A stretch of 64,000 nt of DNA from Nevskia sp964451925 (GCA_964451925.1 CAYVKA010000015.1:25221-89220), one strand, 5' to 3'. Counted from the first letter of the stretch, positions 7,861 through 16,387 are shown. The notes: generated from the sequence alone by a model not told the origin. Numbers and translations: made by a program.

Positions 7861-9023
7861 TGCTGCGCGCCTTCGTCAACGGCCGGGTGCTGGGCGAGCA
7901 CGGCTTCCGCGACGACGTCGCGGTGCTGGTGCAGGACGGGCGCATCCTGGACATGACGACGGCGCACGATGCGCGCGCCGCTGCGGCGCAACGCCACGAC
8001 CTCGGCGGCCGCCTGCTGCTGCCGGGTTTCATCGACACCCAGGTCAACGGCGGCGGCGGCGTGCTGTTCAACGACGCACCGGAGGTGGAAACCCTGCGCC
8101 GCATCGCCGCCGCGCACGCGCGCTTCGGCAGCACCGGCCTGCTGCCGACGCTGATCAGCGATGACCTCGACACCATGCAGCGCGCGGTGGAGGCGGTGGA
8201 CGCGGCCATCGCCGCCGGCGTGCCCGGCATCCTCGGCATCCACCTCGAGGGACCGTTCCTGTCACCCGAGCGGCGCGGCGTGCACGACCCGGCAAAGATC
8301 CGCGCCATCGACGCGCGCGGCCTGGACGTGGCCTGCTCGCTGCGGCGCGGCAAGACGCTGCTGACACTGGCACCCGAGCGCACCACGCGGGAGGTGATCG
8401 CCGAACTGAGCGGGCGCGGCATCATCGTCGCCGCCGGGCACAGCGCCGCCAGCTACGAGCAGACGCGCGCGGCGCTGGCCGCGGGCGTGCGCGGCTTCAC
8501 CCACCTGTTCAATGCCATGACGCCGCTGCAGAGCCGCGAGCCGGGCATGGTCGGCGCGGCGCTGGACGATGCCGCCAGCTGGTGCGGCGTGATCGTCGAC
8601 GGCCACCACGTGCATCCGGCCGCGCTGCGCGTGGCGATCCGCGCCAAAGCCGCCGGCAGGATGATGCTGGTGACCGACGCCATGCCGCCGGTCGGCGCCG
8701 ATGATCCGGACTTCTACCTCGGCGGTGAACGGGTCAGCTGCAAGGACGGCATCTGCCTGACGCCGGGCGGCGTGCTGGCCGGCTCCTGCCTGGACATGGC
8801 CGGCGCCGTGCGCAACTGCGTCACGCTGCTCGGCTTGCCGCTGGCGGAAGCCGCGCGCATGGCCGCCGCCTACCCCGCCGCGTTCCTCGGCCTGCAGGCC
8901 ACGCACGGCCGCATCGCCGCCGGCTGCGCCGCCGACCTGGTGGTGGCGGACGACGAGCTGCGCGTCCACGAGACCTGGGTCGGCGGCGTGAGGGTCTACG
9001 CAGCCGCAGGCGTCCAGGCGTAA
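7860..9023 (+). CDS. nagA: N-acetylglucosamine-6-phosphate deacetylase
   Basis: Amidohydrolase of 387 aa. Metal and substrate motifs are visible: PGFIDTQVNG near the N-terminus, HLEGPF, GHS, THLFNAM, VDGHHV and the catalytic aspartate in TDAMPP. It removes acetate from GlcNAc-6-phosphate to supply NagB-II. The ATG at 7860 shares one base with the preceding stop codon (TGATG). It completes the pathway TonB receptor, NagP, kinase, NagA, NagB-II encoded in this locus. Confidence 0.93.
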   Translation: MLRAFVNGRVLGEHGFRDDVAVLVQDGRILDMTTAHDARAAAAQRHDLGGRLLLPGFIDTQVNGGGGVLFNDAPEVETLRRIAAAHARFGSTGLLPTLISDDLDTMQRAVEAVDAAIAAGVPGILGIHLEGPFLSPERRGVHDPAKIRAIDARGLDVACSLRRGKTLLTLAPERTTREVIAELSGRGIIVAAGHSAASYEQTRAALAAGVRGFTHLFNAMTPLQSREPGMVGAALDDAASWCGVIVDGHHVHPAALRVAIRAKAAGRMMLVTDAMPPVGADDPDFYLGGERVSCKDGICLTPGGVLAGSCLDMAGAVRNCVTLLGLPLAEAARMAAAYPAAFLGLQATHGRIAAGCAADLVVADDELRVHETWVGGVRVYAAAGVQA

Positions 9024-9033
9024 GCGCGCACCC

Positions 9034-10878
9034 TCACAGCGTGTACTTGACGCTGAACGCCAGGTAATCGCGGTCGGCGAAGGCGTTCTGCTTGATGAAG
9101 CTCTGCCCGACATTCTGGTCGGGGTTGCCGAAGAAGAAGCTGTAGCTGAGGCTGAACTGCAGGTTTTGCAGGTATTGCATCGACACGCCGGTGCTCAGCC
9201 GCAGGTCGCCGGCGCCGCTGAAGGCGCCGAAGGCGCCGGGCATCGACGGATTGCCCTTGACCAGCATGCCCAGGCTCAGCGGCACGCTCAGGTCCCAGCC
9301 GTTGATGACGTTGCTGCGGCCCGGGATCATCAGCGTCTGGAAGGCCCAGGAATTGCGGTCGTAGAACAGCGAGTCGCCGTTGCCGATGGCGATGATGCCC
9401 GGCCGGGTCTTCACCGCGTCGACGTGGTAGGCGTGCACATAGCCGAGCTCGCCGACGATGGAGACGTTGTCGAACCACAGGTGCGGATTGGTGGCGTAGA
9501 TGGCCGACGCCAGGGCCTGGCCCAGGTCGCCGCGGCTGAATTCCGGATCGACCGTGCCGAGCTGCAGCGACTGCACCGGGATGGCCAGGCCCGAGCGGTA
9601 GTTGAGCTCGCCGGCGACGTTGACCGGCCCGACCACGGTGGAAAGGGTGCCGCTGATCAGGTGGATGCCGCTGTACCAGGTCTGGAAGTACGAGGTGGCG
9701 GAAGGCTCGTTGAGCAGCTGGGTGGTGATCACCGGCCGCGTGGCGATCACCGGGTACCCGGTGGTGAAGTCGACGGAAGGATTCGGATCGGTGTAGCGCA
9801 GGTAATGGATGCCGACGCTGGTGCCGGAGGTGATCTGCGCTTTCAGGCCGAAGCCGTACTGGCCGAAGTTGCTCGGCTTGCGGTCGTCACCCTTGGGAAT
9901 GAGGATGTCCGGCACCGCGCCGATCAGGGTGCCGCCGAGGCCGCCGAGGTGGCACAGGAAGCTCAGGTTGCCGAGCAGGCCGGGACAGCTGGAGAGGAAC
10001 AGCGGATTGACCGCGCCGTAGGAAAACGAGGCGCCGGGGCCGACGCTGTCAGTGGCGGAGAAGTAGTCGCCCACCGGAAAGATTTCGGTCTTCTTGAACG
10101 CCAGCTTGTAGTAGGACATCAAGGTCCACCGGTCGCCGATGGCCAGGCTGGCCGATACCTGGTTGCCGGGCAGCAGGATCTCCTTCACCTCCACGCCCGG
10201 AGTGAACGCCTTGGTGGCGTCGGCGGCGGACTGCGAGATGGCCATGCCGGAGAAGAACAGGCTCTCGCCCCAGGCCACCAGCTGCTGGCCGGCGCGCACA
10301 TCCAGCGTCATGCCGTCGCCGATCGGCCAGGTGCCGTAGGCATAGGCGTCGAGCAGGCGCACGCGCTGGCCATCGTAGTAGCGGGCGCCGTCGGTGAAGC
10401 GGCTGGTCGGCGGACCCTTGTTGATGGTGTCGGGCGAGTCGTTGTCGTTGGGGTGGTGATAGACCTGGTCGTAGAAGCCGTCGCCGCTCAGCACCACACC
10501 GTAGTTGTCGTACGTGAACTGTGTCTCCAGCAGCCCGCTGACGCGGTTGTTGATCAGGCTGAACTGGCGGAAATTGCGGTCGGCGTCGTCCTCGTTGACC
10601 GTGGTCGGCAGGCCGGTCTGGGTGAAACCGGTACCGTTGAGGATGCCGCCGAGATTGAGCTGGAAGTTGTCGATGGGGCCGTTGATCAGCGCGTTCGACG
10701 GCTCCTTCATGCGCATCGCCACACCGTAGTTGAGCGTCAGCTTGTAGTCGGCGTGCAATCCGCCGAAATCGTAGGAACCCGCCCGTGCCGCGCCGTGAAC
10801 CCCGGCGGCGAGCAGCGCCAGCAGCAGCACGCACAGGCGCGGCCCCTGCAGCACAACCGCACGACTCCCTTGAGCCAT
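9034..10878 (-). CDS. DUF1302-family outer-membrane-type protein (paralogue 1)
   Basis: Exported 614-aa protein of the DUF1302 family, probably a beta-barrel; function not established. The ATG at 10878 follows GGAGGGGAG and yields a signal peptide ending near GAARA. Shared motifs with the protein at 22590-24518 are NALINGP, GDGFYDQVYHHPNDND, RAGQQLVAWGESLFF and a GNGDSLFYDRNSW segment, so these two are close paralogues. DUF1302 genes often accompany DUF1329 genes in lipid, sterol or polymer metabolism, but no DUF1329 gene is present here. It converges on nagA and is not obviously part of GlcNAc use. Confidence 0.85.
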   Translation of the reverse strand: MAQGSRAVVLQGPRLCVLLLALLAAGVHGAARAGSYDFGGLHADYKLTLNYGVAMRMKEPSNALINGPIDNFQLNLGGILNGTGFTQTGLPTTVNEDDADRNFRQFSLINNRVSGLLETQFTYDNYGVVLSGDGFYDQVYHHPNDNDSPDTINKGPPTSRFTDGARYYDGQRVRLLDAYAYGTWPIGDGMTLDVRAGQQLVAWGESLFFSGMAISQSAADATKAFTPGVEVKEILLPGNQVSASLAIGDRWTLMSYYKLAFKKTEIFPVGDYFSATDSVGPGASFSYGAVNPLFLSSCPGLLGNLSFLCHLGGLGGTLIGAVPDILIPKGDDRKPSNFGQYGFGLKAQITSGTSVGIHYLRYTDPNPSVDFTTGYPVIATRPVITTQLLNEPSATSYFQTWYSGIHLISGTLSTVVGPVNVAGELNYRSGLAIPVQSLQLGTVDPEFSRGDLGQALASAIYATNPHLWFDNVSIVGELGYVHAYHVDAVKTRPGIIAIGNGDSLFYDRNSWAFQTLMIPGRSNVINGWDLSVPLSLGMLVKGNPSMPGAFGAFSGAGDLRLSTGVSMQYLQNLQFSLSYSFFFGNPDQNVGQSFIKQNAFADRDYLAFSVKYTL

Positions 10879-11402
10879 GAGCACTCCCCTCCGGGTATGG
10901 GCCGCTGTGCAGCCCTAGTAATGTGACGCTGGTGTGCGCCTACCCTACGCCGCGGTTCCAGCCCTGGCTTAGTCCGAAATGACTAGCAAAATTTTCTTAA
11001 TGACGTGACAGCGCAGCCCCCTGAAAAGAGCCCGCAAGCGCCTGCCGCGGCACCGCCCCGTGCACCTTCGCGGGCCGCTCCACTAAGTGCACGGACCGCT
11101 TGGAATGCCCCACTGTGGGGCACAAATACCGGCGCGGAACAGGCACTTACAATCTTACAATTTCCTTACCACGCAATTAGGAAAAAAGGGCTAGGCTGGT
11201 GTCAGATAGCCTAGGGAAAGCTGGACACTGCACCGCTGTCCGAGCTGCTGAAGGGGGATTCGATTACGACTGAAGAGACGGGCACCCGTCGTCCGGGGGC
11301 GTTGCTGCTTCGTCTTTTCCGTCGCCTGAGCAGGGAGGCGGAGGTGAGGGGGTTTGGCCAGGCAAGGCTGTCGACCAACCCTTAACTCTGATGAGGTCAC
11401 TC
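10879..11402. other. Gene-free region with structured leader of the sedolisin gene
   Basis: No gene is supported in these 524 bp. A perfect 8-1-8 palindrome lies at 11106-11122 (TGCCCCAC-T-GTGGGGCA). An AT-rich stretch follows (11140-11188), then predicted stems at 11191-11214 (CTAGGCT/AGCCTAG), 11219-11246 (AGCTGGACA paired with TGTCC-G-AGCT) and 11277-11290. This looks like a long 5' untranslated leader; it does not match any riboswitch class I can recognise. Confidence 0.45.
11106..11122. promoter_or_regulatory. Palindromic operator candidate
   Basis: TGCCCCAC-T-GTGGGGCA is a perfect inverted repeat about 280 bp upstream of the sedolisin start and 228 bp upstream of the divergent DUF1302 start. 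It could be a dimeric regulator site; the regulator is unknown. Confidence 0.4.
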
Positions 11403-13622
11403 ATGAAACGACAGTTGAAGCACCGCATGGAAGCGTGGCAGCTGACGATGCAGGCCCGCCTGGGGATAGCGGCCGCAGGTGTGTTCCTCGGCGTCGCCGG
11501 AGCGGTGTCGGCGGCCCCCCTCGCGGTACCCGCCGGCGAACAATACGTGCGCGCGGCGGCTGAAAGCGAGCAGGTCGAATTCGCTCTGGCCCTGCCCTGG
11601 CGCAACCAGTCCGATCTGAGCGATCTGCTGCAGCATCTGTACACCCCCGGCGACCCGCAGTTCCACAAGTTCCTCACCTCGGCCGAGTTCGACAGCCGCT
11701 TCGCTCCGACCGCGCAGCAGTACGAGGCGCTGAAGTCCCTGGCGCAGCAGTACGGCTTTACTATCCGCAGCGAGTCCGCCTCACGCACCCTGCTCGGCCT
11801 GAGCGGCCCGGCCGCCACGGTGCGCAATGTGTTCGCCTCGCAGATGCACCTGTTGCAGACCGCCGCGGGCAAGAGCTATCTGGCTCCCGATCGTGAAGCC
11901 GTGGAGCCGTTCCCGATCCAGGCGATGGGCGCCGAAGTGGTGGCGCTGAACGCCCGGCCGCGCATCAACCACCTGGTGCGCAAGGGCCTCAGCGTCGACG
12001 CCAACGGCATCAGCGTGGGCTCGCATGCCGGCAGCGGCAGCAGCGGCGGCTACGTGCCCGCCGACATCAAGAACGCCTACAACGCCAACGGCATCCAGAA
12101 CGGCGGCGAGCCGGTGGCGGTGTACGAGCTGTCGTCGGCCACCTACACCGACGCCGGCACCTATGCCAGCCAGTACGGCCTGAAAAACCCGACACTGGTG
12201 CAGAAGAAAGTGGACGGCGGCACCACCGACACCAGCGGCGCCGGCGAAGTCATGCTCGATATCGAGATGATCATGGCCATCGCCCAGCCCAGCAGCATCT
12301 ATGTCTACACCGGCCCCAACACCTCGGCCGGCGCGCTGGATACCTATACGCAGATCGCCAACGACAACCTGGTGCACGAAGTCAGCACCTCGTGGGGCCT
12401 GGACGAGGCCAGCGAAGGCTCCAGCGGCGCCAATGCCGAAAACACCGTGTTCACCAAGATGGTGGCGGAAGGCATGGCGCTGTTCGCCGCCGCGGGCGAC
12501 TGCGGCGCTTACGACAGCGGCGGCACCACGCTGAACGTCGACGACCCGGGCTCCAACCCCAACGTCACCAGCGTCGGCGGCACCACGCTGACCACCAGCT
12601 CGTCGCAGCAGTACATCTCCGAGGTGCCGTGGGCCACGCCCAGCGATACCCGGCGCTGCCAGAAAGGCGCGGGCGGCGGCGGCGGCATCAGTTCGCTGTG
12701 GAACATCCCCAGCTACCAGCAGGGCATCGTTTCCAATGCGCCGGCGGGCCAGTTCTCCACCACCAAGCGCAACGTGCCCGACGTGTCGCTGGACGCCGAC
12801 CCGTCCACCGGCTATGTCGTCTACGACAGCGTCGACGGCGGCTGGCTGGTGTTCGGCGGCACCAGCGCAGCGGCGCCGCTGTGGGCCGGCTTCTGGAGCC
12901 TCGCCAGCCACGGCGCCGGCAAGAGCGCCGGCTTCGCCAACCCGACCATCTACTCGATCGCCAAGAACAGCAGCTCCTACGCCCGCGACTTCCATGACGT
13001 GACCAGCGGCACCAACCTGTACTACAGCGCGGTGACCGGTTACGACGACGCTTCGGGCTGGGGCAGCTACAACGCCGGCAACCTGTATGCCGACGTGGTG
13101 TCCACGGTCAAGGGCAGCTCGAGCAGTTCCAGCGGCGGCTCCAGTTCGAGTTCCAGTTCGAGCAGCGGCGCCGGCTCCAGTTCGAGCAGCAGCAGCAGCG
13201 GCAGCTCGAGTTCCAGCTCCAGCAGCAGTAGCAGTGGTTCGAGCTCGAGTTCCAGTTCCAGCTCGAGCAGCGGCAGCTCCAGCAGCAGTTCCAGCTCGTC
13301 CAGCTCCAGCGGCGGCTCCAGCAGCGGCGGCAGCGGCGCTCCGCCGGCACCGACCGGGCTGACCGCGACCGGCACCTCGTATCAGTTCCAGGGGGCGGTG
13401 ATCCTGAAATGGGGCGCCTCGAAGGGCGCCACGCGCTACTACGTCTACATGGGCAGCAGCCCGGGCGGCGAGAGCTCCACCGCGTTGGGCTACGTCACCG
13501 GAACCAGTGCGGAAGTGACCAATCTGAATCCGTTCACGACCTACTACTTCAAGGTGAAAGCCTACGATTCAGCCGGCCTCAGCCCGGCTTCCAATGAAGC
13601 CTCGGCCACCACCGGCTGGTAA
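11403..13622 (+). CDS. Secreted sedolisin (S53) protease with poly-Ser linker and FN3 domain
   Basis: Acid-type serine-carboxyl endopeptidase precursor, 739 aa. Order: signal peptide (cleavage near VSAAP); pro-kumamolisin activation domain (about 35-170); S53 catalytic domain (about 200-570) with Glu282 and Asp286 in GEVMLDIE, oxyanion Asp366 in GDCGAY, and Ser488 in GGTSAAAP; a calcium-site-like DFHDVTSGTN segment; a Ser/Gly-rich linker (about 572-646); and a C-terminal fibronectin-III domain. I chose ATG 11403 over 11391 because GAGG sits 6 nt upstream. All catalytic residues are present, so it should be active. A strong terminator follows at 13681. Likely role: extracellular protein degradation. 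Confidence 0.9.
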   Translation: MKRQLKHRMEAWQLTMQARLGIAAAGVFLGVAGAVSAAPLAVPAGEQYVRAAAESEQVEFALALPWRNQSDLSDLLQHLYTPGDPQFHKFLTSAEFDSRFAPTAQQYEALKSLAQQYGFTIRSESASRTLLGLSGPAATVRNVFASQMHLLQTAAGKSYLAPDREAVEPFPIQAMGAEVVALNARPRINHLVRKGLSVDANGISVGSHAGSGSSGGYVPADIKNAYNANGIQNGGEPVAVYELSSATYTDAGTYASQYGLKNPTLVQKKVDGGTTDTSGAGEVMLDIEMIMAIAQPSSIYVYTGPNTSAGALDTYTQIANDNLVHEVSTSWGLDEASEGSSGANAENTVFTKMVAEGMALFAAAGDCGAYDSGGTTLNVDDPGSNPNVTSVGGTTLTTSSSQQYISEVPWATPSDTRRCQKGAGGGGGISSLWNIPSYQQGIVSNAPAGQFSTTKRNVPDVSLDADPSTGYVVYDSVDGGWLVFGGTSAAAPLWAGFWSLASHGAGKSAGFANPTIYSIAKNSSSYARDFHDVTSGTNLYYSAVTGYDDASGWGSYNAGNLYADVVSTVKGSSSSSSGGSSSSSSSSSGAGSSSSSSSSGSSSSSSSSSSSGSSSSSSSSSSSGSSSSSSSSSSSSGGSSSGGSGAPPAPTGLTATGTSYQFQGAVILKWGASKGATRYYVYMGSSPGGESSTALGYVTGTSAEVTNLNPFTTYYFKVKAYDSAGLSPASNEASATTGW

Positions 13623-13680
13623 AGATGCGGATGCGGCGCTGAAGTCCGCAGCGTTTCCTATCCCAGCCTGAGGCATTGAG

Positions 13681-13713
13681 CCCCGGACGGATTTCCGTCC
13701 GGGGCCTTTTTTT
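13681..13713 (+). terminator. Rho-independent terminator of the sedolisin gene
   Basis: CCCCGGACGG-ATTT-CCGTCCGGGG forms a perfect 10-bp stem followed by CC and seven T. It lies 58 bp after the sedolisin stop. Confidence 0.93.
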
Positions 13714-13872
13714 GCCGGACGGGGATTCAACGCCGGCGGAACGCCGCGTGTGGCGCGACGGTGTTCGTGCGCCGCCGCAAGCGCGGCAGCGGGTCTGCGA
13801 CCGCAGCGACGCGAACGGCGGCAGCCGCCGCCTGGCAGTGTTACGCGGGCGCCGCCGCCATACAGAGTGAGA

Positions 13873-14211
13873 CTACAGCGCGTCCCTGCCGGTCTGCCCG
13901 GTACGGATGCGGATCGCCTGGTCCAGCGTGTAGACGAAGATCTTGCCGTCGCCGATCTTGCCGGTATGGGCGGACTTGCTGATGGCTTCGACGGCGGCTT
14001 CCACCCGCTCGTCTTCGATGGCGACTTCCAGCTTGATCTTGGGCAGGAAGTCGACCACGTATTCCGCACCGCGATACAGCTCGGTGTGGCCTTTCTGGCG
14101 GCCGAAGCCCTTGACCTCGGTGACGGTGATGCCGGAGACGCCCAGCTCGGACAGGGCCTCGCGCACATCGTCGAGCTTGAAGGGTTTGATGACGGCGACG
14201 ATGAGTTTCAT
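13873..14211 (-). CDS. glnB: PII nitrogen-regulatory protein
   Basis: Small trimeric signalling protein of 112 aa, full family length. It senses ATP/ADP and 2-oxoglutarate and controls nitrogen assimilation proteins. Tyr51 in the T-loop (GAEYVVDF) is the usual uridylylation site. N-terminal MKLIVAVIKPFKLDDV and the TGKIGDGKIFV segment are classical. No amtB, glnA or nadE lies next to it, so GlnB versus GlnK cannot be decided from context. Confidence 0.93.
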   Translation of the reverse strand: MKLIVAVIKPFKLDDVREALSELGVSGITVTEVKGFGRQKGHTELYRGAEYVVDFLPKIKLEVAIEDERVEAAVEAISKSAHTGKIGDGKIFVYTLDQAIRIRTGQTGRDAL

Positions 14212-14241
14212 GGCGATGACTGGGGCTCGATTGGAGGTTCG

Positions 14242-14272
14242 ATTCTACTCCAGGCCACGGCGCTGACCGCAA
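14242..14272 (-). promoter_or_regulatory. Possible sigma-70 promoter of the PII gene
   Basis: On the minus strand, TTGCGG (14272-14267) and TAGAAT (14247-14242) are separated by 19 bp, with the start codon 31 bp further down. The spacing is longer than optimal, so this is tentative. Confidence 0.3.
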
Positions 14273-14328
14273 ATCTCCGGCGCCTGATCGCGCGCTGCCC
14301 CGCTATGGTGCAAGGCGCCTGATGCCGC

Positions 14329-15105
14329 TCAGGATTTTGCCGGCAGCAGGAAGCCGTATTGGTCGAACACCGCGCGCGCTTCCGGCGAGCGCAGGAACTC
14401 GATGTAGGCCCTGGCCAGGGGGTTGGCGCTCCCGTGGGCAGTGACCACCGCGCCCTGCTCAAGCAGCGGATACTGGTCTTCGGCGATGCGATAGTATTTG
14501 CCGCTGCCGGCGGCCTGCGGAGACAGCACAAAGGACAGCGCGACGATGCCGGCATCGACGTTGCCGCTCTGCACGAACTGCGCGGTCTGCGCGATGTTCT
14601 CGCCGCTGACCAGCTTGGACTGCAACGGCTGCCACAGGCCGGCGCTCTGCAGCGCCGCCCGCGCGGCACGGCCATAGGGCGCCACGTCGGGATTGGCGAT
14701 GGCGAATTTCTTCACCGCGTCGCTGTTCAGCACCGCCAGGCCCTTGCCCACATCCACCGCCGGATTGGTGCTCCACAGCACGATGTGGCCGGTGGCATAC
14801 AGGGTCAGCGTGTCGGCTTCGGCCTGGCCGTCCTTGACCAGCTCACGCGGATAGGCCATGTCCGCGGACAGGAACACATCGAACGGCGCACCATTGCGGA
14901 TCTGCGCCAGGAAATTGCCGGACGATCCGGTGGTGGTGCGCAGCTCGGCGCCCGGGTGGGCTTTCCTGAAGGCGGCGTTGAGTTGGTCCAGGCACAGGGT
15001 CAGGTCGGCGGCGGCGGCGATGGTCAGCCCGTCGGCGGCCGGCGCGGCGGCCGGGACCGCGCCCATGCACAGCAGCCCGGCCAGCAACAGCAGCAGTTTC
15101 TTCAT
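14329..15105 (-). CDS. modA: Molybdate-binding periplasmic protein ModA
   Basis: Substrate-binding protein of the molybdate ABC transporter family, 258 aa. I chose MKKLLLLLAG (ATG 15105) as the start since it gives a clean signal peptide; the open frame runs further upstream across the ModE operator. AAAADLTLCLDQL, TGSSGNFLAQI and GAPFDVFLSADMAYP are the oxyanion-binding motifs near the N-terminus. No modB permease or modC ATPase follows; the next gene is the unrelated PII gene. It must therefore work with a transporter encoded elsewhere or act as a scavenger. Confidence 0.88.
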   Translation of the reverse strand: MKKLLLLLAGLLCMGAVPAAAPAADGLTIAAAADLTLCLDQLNAAFRKAHPGAELRTTTGSSGNFLAQIRNGAPFDVFLSADMAYPRELVKDGQAEADTLTLYATGHIVLWSTNPAVDVGKGLAVLNSDAVKKFAIANPDVAPYGRAARAALQSAGLWQPLQSKLVSGENIAQTAQFVQSGNVDAGIVALSFVLSPQAAGSGKYYRIAEDQYPLLEQGAVVTAHGSANPLARAYIEFLRSPEARAVFDQYGFLLPAKS

Positions 15106-15126
15106 CGGATGTCCCAAGGCGCCGTT

Positions 15127-15150
15127 CGATATATTCCCGTAAATATACCG
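15127..15150. promoter_or_regulatory. ModE operator
   Basis: CGATATATT-CCCGTA-AATATACCG matches the enterobacterial ModE half-site arrangement CGNTATATA-N6-TATATANCG over 24 bp, differing only at the two innermost, symmetric positions. It lies between modE and modA, 22 bp upstream of the modA start, so ModE probably represses modA when molybdate is plentiful. Confidence 0.8.
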
Positions 15151-15180
15151 CAGCGCGGCTTGCGGCATGCGCGCCAGGGC

Positions 15181-15555
15181 TCAGGCTTTCGGCGCTGCGC
15201 GGCGGCGTGGCTTGCGCGCCTGTGGCTCGAACGCCGGCAGGTGCCCTTCCACCACCTGCGCCACCTCCTGCTGCAAGCGGCGGAACGCCGCCAGCACTGC
15301 CGTCCCCTCCGGCGTGACCTCGGCGCCGCCGCCGCCGCTGCCTCCTTTAGCTGAGCGCACCAGCGGCGGCTCGAAGCAGCGGTTCATGGTCTCCACCAGC
15401 ATCCAGGCGCGGCGATAGGACATGTCCAGCGACTTGGCTGCCGCCGAGATGGAACCGCAGCGCTGGATCGCTTCGAGCAGGTCGGCCTTGCCCGGGCCGA
15501 AGGCGATATCCTCCCCCAGCAGCAGGCGCACGCGCGTCTGGCCGCGCAGGCTCAT
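15181..15555 (-). CDS. modE: Single-domain ModE-type regulator
   Basis: LysR-like winged-helix regulator of 124 aa. The HTH is GSISAAAKSLDMSYRRAW, typical of ModE, and GGSGGGGAEVTPEG is the conserved glycine-rich wing. The protein ends in a basic tail and lacks the C-terminal molybdate-binding (TOBE/MopI) domains of E. coli ModE, so molybdate sensing must differ. Start ATG 15555 is the only in-frame ATG before the conserved region. It is followed by its probable operator and modA. Confidence 0.85.
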   Translation of the reverse strand: MSLRGQTRVRLLLGEDIAFGPGKADLLEAIQRCGSISAAAKSLDMSYRRAWMLVETMNRCFEPPLVRSAKGGSGGGGAEVTPEGTAVLAAFRRLQQEVAQVVEGHLPAFEPQARKPRRRAAPKA

Positions 15556-15637
15556 GCGAAGGGTGCTGATACGCGGCGGCTCATGCCGGCAGACTACAGC
15601 AAGCCGGTGGCGGCCGGCACCTCGGCGGAAGTTTCTC

Positions 15638-15847
15638 CTACGCCGCCTGGGCAGGTGCGGCCTCGCAGCGATCGAGCAGGCTTTCGGCCGCGTTGAGCAG
15701 ACGTTCCTGCGCCGCCAGCAGCTCGCGCACCACCGGATCGAAGCCGTTGGCATGCTGGAACAGGCGCCCGGCATTGCCGCTGGCGGCGATCCGGTGTACG
15801 CACTCCGCCACCAGGCGGTTCCTGTGGACAAACTTGTCGAAGCTCAT
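15638..15847 (-). CDS. Small hypothetical protein
   Basis: Predicted 69-aa soluble protein, start MSFDKFVHRNRL preceded by a G-rich stretch 8-13 nt upstream. It is mostly helical (ELLAAQERLLNAAESLLDRCEA) with no signal peptide or metal motif. Not recognised. It lies upstream of modE on the same strand with an 82-bp gap. Coding status rests on reading frame and codon pattern only. Confidence 0.5.
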   Translation of the reverse strand: MSFDKFVHRNRLVAECVHRIAASGNAGRLFQHANGFDPVVRELLAAQERLLNAAESLLDRCEAAPAQAA

Positions 15848-15949
15848 CGTCTTACCCCCGCTGAGTCCGGATTTCCGTTCCGCTCGGTGTCCTGCCACGA
15901 AACGCGCAAGAAGCGGGCCACAGGGGTGCCGCCGCGGCTGCCGCCCCCC

Positions 15950-16387
15950 CTACTTGCGGTATGCCTCGTCGATGTTCGGCACGAAGAACTCCATGCCCGG
16001 CGGCGCCGAGGCGCTGGCCTCGTCCCAGTAGGCGCTGGCCGTCTGGATCAGGCCGGCGTCGTTGAGCACGAAGCGGTCCACCACCCGCAGGTCCAGACCC
16101 TGGTTGCGCTGCGGCAGCCGCACCTGCATGGTGAAGTCGAGAATGCCCTCATTGCCGCAGGCGACCACGCGGTTGACCCTGGGCGTGAGCTGACGGCTGC
16201 TGTCCCGATGGGCGAAGTCCCAGAACGCGGACACGCCCTGATGCCCGATGAACGGCGGCGTGCCGACCGGGTCAGTCCACACCGCGTCCGCGGCGAAGAT
16301 CGACAGCAGCTGCGCCTTGTTGCCGGTGGCCCAGGCCTCGACGTATTGCTCGATGACGGCGCGGACGACGGCGGGCGTGACGGCCAT
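15950..16387 (-). CDS. SnoaL/NTF2-like protein
   Basis: 145-aa protein with the NTF2-like cone fold expected from VVRAVIEQYVEAWATGNKAQ, FAADAVWTDPVGTPPFIGH and the C-terminal VDRFVLNDAGLIQTASAYW. The family includes steroid isomerase-like and polyketide cyclase-like enzymes and binding proteins; the substrate is unknown. The start at 16387 has AGGAG about 10 nt upstream. A seven-C run overlaps the stop codon. No operon partner is obvious. Confidence 0.78.
   Translation of the reverse strand: MAVTPAVVRAVIEQYVEAWATGNKAQLLSIFAADAVWTDPVGTPPFIGHQGVSAFWDFAHRDSSRQLTPRVNRVVACGNEGILDFTMQVRLPQRNQGLDLRVVDRFVLNDAGLIQTASAYWDEASASAPPGMEFFVPNIDEAYRK

Noticed and set aside
11385..11412. CTGATGAG...GAAAC around the sedolisin start resembles a hammerhead ribozyme core
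   Set aside because: The bases between the two core boxes do not form the required stem II, and there is no matching stem I/III with a cleavage site.
13092..13350. Short open frames on both strands over the poly-serine region (Glu/Leu- or Arg/Cys-rich)
   Set aside because: They are the other readings of the AGC/TCG repeats encoding the linker.
14230..14255. GGTTCGATTC near the PII gene looks like a tRNA T-arm
   Set aside because: The loop is too long and there is no anticodon arm, D-arm or acceptor stem around it.
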